DNA of 64,000 nt from Pisaster brevispinus (lineage: Eukaryota > Echinodermata > Asteroidea > Forcipulatida > Asteriidae): assembly GCA_023634235.1 (NCBI GenBank), contig JAMKCF010000012.1:1001501-1065500 (forward strand). The letters run 5' to 3'. The translations under genes were made by a program, and so were the position numbers. Under the pieces are notes generated by a model. The model saw nothing but the letters and a program-made list of their open reading frames with translations, did not search any database and was not told the DNA's origin. The number at the start of each line of letters is the position of its first letter. Positions within the stretch are counted from its first letter, which is position 1. Below are positions 61,878 through 64,000 of this stretch, in pieces.

Positions 61878-62009
61878 GTTGTTTTGACGTAATTCGCTCC
61901 TCCATGATGTAGTGAAATTGGCCGTGTCGGGAATGACGTCATCATAGTAGCCGATGAAGCTGCTACTGGCAGTACCAGAGGTTGTTTGTTCTGGGAATCG
62001 GTCATTCTG
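61878..62009 (-). CDS. Gene B exon with AB loop
   Basis: Forty-four codons in phase 0 (TTTCCAG|CAG ... AAC|GTAAGT): QNDRFPEQTTSGTASSSFIG, YYDDVIPDTANFTTSWRSEL and RQNN. It starts at the same point relative to helix A as gene A exon 3 (SQKRFHD). It is less proline-rich than the gene A loop. NFT, and NVT made with the next exon, are sequons. Confidence 0.72.
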
Positions 62010-62182
62010 CTGGAAACAAATCAAAACAAGAATTATGGAATGTAGCTCTTTCGAAATAGAAGTCAGTTGAAGAACTTTTTGAAATGAAAGTCACTCGATC
62101 ATAAACTTTTTTGACGATTCAAAAATTAGGGGGGTTGGGGGTTCAACATGAACATATGAACAAACTATAGGTTCTTTCTTAC
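62010..62182 (-). other. Gene B intron after helix A
   Basis: GT-AG intron of only 173 bases (GTAAGA donor, TTTCCAG acceptor), phase 0, matching gene A intron 2 in position. Confidence 0.6.
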
Positions 62183-62250
62183 GGAAGCCTGTTGGTAATC
62201 AAGTTGAGCTGTCAAAGGCAGCCGACTTTCCGTTTGTAGTTGCTTGGCTA
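62183..62250 (-). CDS. Gene B exon with helix A segment (5' boundary uncertain)
   Basis: Phase-1 entry after TTCTCAAAG, then AKQLQTESRLPLTAQLDYQQ and AS, donor TCC|GTAAGA. Entry phase equals that of gene A exon 2. The frame stays open to 62290 (adding PLFYILKV), so the exon could start further upstream, inside a tandem repeat that abuts it at 62251. Confidence 0.5.
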
Positions 62251-62510
62251 CTTTGAGAATGTAAAACAGAGGCGTTACTTGCTTGCTTGGCTACTTAATG
62301 AATTTTTTTTTTTATTTATGTAAAACAGAATCGTTACTTGTTTGCTGATGATGTATGTAAAACAGAGGCGTTACTTGCTTGCTTGGCTACTTAATGAATA
62401 TGTAAAACAGAATCGTTACTTGTTTGCTGATGAATATGTAAAATAGTGTTGTTTCTTGCTTGCTTGGCTACTTATATGTAAAACACGTGCGTTACTTGCT
62501 CGGCTATACA
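62251..62510 (+). repeat. Complex minisatellite abutting gene B helix-A exon
   Basis: Units of TGTAAAACAGAGGCGTTACT, TGCTTGCTTGGCTACTTAATGAA and GTAAAACAGAATCGTTACTTG alternate four to five times, and the last part of the unit (TTGCTTGGCTACTT) is also present at the exon edge itself (62240-62254). The repeat appears to have grown out of the splice-acceptor region. Confidence 0.75.
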
Positions 62511-64000
62511 TAATGGTTGTGTAAAACACAGTGGAGACAATATTGTTATGATAATAGCTCAGGTTGAATTTAGGTTGAGAAGAACAGTGCCTTATACACT
62601 ATCGGTTACCCACAGGCCAGGAGAGAACAAAAATTGAGTCAAACTAAATGGACTAAATGAATGGTTTGGACTTATGTCTATTTCCCATGGTGCACCTTAA
62701 GATACCAAGGGTGCGTGGCAAAGTCTTGATGGCGCACCTATGTTAATCCCAATTAGCATGCGGCTATTGTTGTAAAATATGACTTGACCGAGTAAACACT
62801 GAGTAAACAAGCTTCAGGAAAAACTTATTCAAGTTGCAATGCAAAGAAACACGGTCAGTGGTTTGCAATTCATTTTACAGAAATGACAGTTATTGCTTTT
62901 ACATCCCCGGCCCCAAAATCTGTTGAAACCCTTTCAACACTAGGATAGTTCCTTTTATGACAAATTATTTATTAAAATGAAAGTTTACAACTTTTGTTGA
63001 ACTATTGAACTATTGAGGGCTGTCATTGGTTTTGGTGCTGGGTGAGTGTTAAGTACTGTTTCTGTCACAACCTTTTTTCCCCCCAAACAGGGCATTTTTT
63101 TGTCTAAATGACAAAAGTGTTAAGTTCGCCAAGACACACACTATTTGTCAAGTAATCTGTTTTAAAATCAACATCTGTACTTGATGACAGAGTAAACTTT
63201 CAACAACTCATACCTGTGTCAAATTCATTCCGGTATAATATTAAATTGTTTCTCTCACTAACAGCATTCACTCTCATAATTCGTCATCATTAATTTTTCT
63301 TCTTCTTCTTCTTTTTTTTTTTTTAAGACGTGTTTTTCATAATTTCAGCAACGCTGTAATGCAACATAATTATTGTGAAAGTAATAGGCCTAAACCCCCA
63401 AATAGTTGCAGGTTTTTTTAAACAAGAAAATTATCAGTGAAATGTGTGTATCGAAAGTTAGCGACATCGAAAGTTAAAATGATTAATAACAGTACAAACT
63501 ACCGTTAGCTTCATTGTTGTTCATTAAGGTGGTACAGCCTAATATTGTTGATAAGTGTGACGTAATCATGTTGACTGCGTCAAACGCGCGCGTATCTGTT
63601 GCAAGCCCAAAGTTTTCGCTTTTTCCGGCTACAAAACTGGCTTAATGTTTTGTGTGTATTAAGGCTACCGCAAATAACCCATTTCACTTTCAAAACTATT
63701 TCTTGTGACAGACGTGGGCGTTGCTTACAGTAGTTTCGTCACACTTACGACGAAGATTCGTACGAAAACCTCGCCCTTTTCGCAAATGTTTCCAAGTTTC
63801 CAACAATTATGAGTTTGGGATTCACTCGAAAAACTGTTAACTTCTAGACTTTCACAAACAATTACTAACAACATTTTGGAATGTTCGCTTGCTTCAAAAA
63901 GACCATCACCCCTAAGCGGTGATACGATTGTATACCGGCTTTAGAGTCGACAGAAACGTGCAACCGGCAGTGTGTTCGCGCCTGCGCACCTGCCATTATT
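62511..64000. other. Upstream of gene B, no exon identified
   Basis: I looked on the - strand for a start codon with a hydrophobic stretch ending in a phase-1 donor and found none that convinces. A frame beginning MLLVIVCESLEV near 63860 has a good donor (GTAAGTG) but the wrong phase and a weak signal sequence. A CT-run lies at 63298-63325. The last 60 bases are CpG-rich with GCGCCTGCGCA (NRF1-like), so a promoter may sit at the window edge. Confidence 0.4.

Larger units (their letters stand above)
59530..62250 (-). other. Gene B: second candidate helical cytokine, 5' end not found
   Basis: Four exons (62250-62183, 62009-61878, 60363-60193, 59724-59530) join in phase through canonical sites into 187 codons plus stop. 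The order matches gene A: a helix-A segment; an AB loop starting QNDRFPE (gene A: SQKRFHD) after an intron at the same place; helix B; a loop with a sequon; helix C; an intron in phase 0; a loop with DNDWE (gene A: DRGWE); and helix D. Helix D carries IL-x5-Y-x6-D-L, aligning without gaps to gene A (VL-x5-Y-x6-D-V). Sequons occur at NFT, NVT (across a junction) and NKT. The exon(s) with the signal peptide must lie upstream of 62250 and were not identified. A tail-to-tail, diverged paralogue of gene A is inferred. Confidence 0.55.

Noticed and set aside
63217..63862. Candidate signal-peptide exons for gene B (MNLTQ with a GTATGA donor; MLLVIVCESL with a GTAAGT donor)
   Set aside because: Both donors are in phase 0, while the helix-A exon needs phase 1, and neither peptide has a proper hydrophobic core.

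Overview
This is metazoan nuclear DNA: genes split by GT-AG introns, an AT-rich background, no bacterial-style ORFs, and a high density of short fold-back elements, tRNA-derived SINE-like repeats and microsatellites. The two proteins that can be named, syntaxin-18 and fucose mutarotase, are animal genes. The repeat families (AAAGGCAG-type terminal repeats, 'cagggctcgattt' fold-backs, a tRNA-like SINE with a TTTTTCTTTGTT tail) resemble those I associate with echinoderms, most likely a sea star. The organism assignment is an inference, not a demonstration.

Layout. Positions 1-1040 hold the last two coding exons of STX18 on the + strand (ER Qa-SNARE; SNARE helix end plus tail anchor). The gene is cut by the left window edge. 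From 5253 to 43117 on the - strand lies a complete fucose mutarotase gene (FUOM). Its six exons encode 153 aa but spread over 38 kb, and every junction is a canonical splice site with matching phase. STX18 and FUOM converge, with poly(A) signals for both strands around 2.28-2.41 kb. The FUOM introns are repeat reservoirs. Intron 1 contains two inverted ~1-kb repeat copies (31.0-32.2 kb and 33.7-34.75 kb) that share a core but have different ends, a 0.9-kb fold-back element and several minisatellites.

The interesting part is 46.7-62.3 kb. It contains two previously unlabelled multi-exon genes facing each other. Gene A (+, 46983-50119, four exons, 233 aa) has a TATA/AP-1 promoter, a signal peptide, four predicted helices, one cysteine in the mature region and AU-rich elements in its 3' flank. 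Gene B (-, 62250 to 59530, at least four exons, 5' end not found) has the same order of helices. Both end in a helix with the pattern [V/I]-L-x5-Y-x6-D-[V/L], which aligns without gaps to helix D of the CNTF/cardiotrophin-1/CLCF1 branch of the IL-6 cytokine family. Gene A also has an intron exactly at the end of helix A, as I recall for vertebrate CNTF and CT-1. I infer a pair of divergent invertebrate class-I helical cytokines. This is the main candidate for an undescribed system.

The remainder (43.1-46.7 kb, 52.3-59.5 kb, 62.3-64.0 kb) is intergenic or unresolved. It carries SINE-like elements, fold-back elements, a (GTTT)n array and a few short ORFs that I could not assign.
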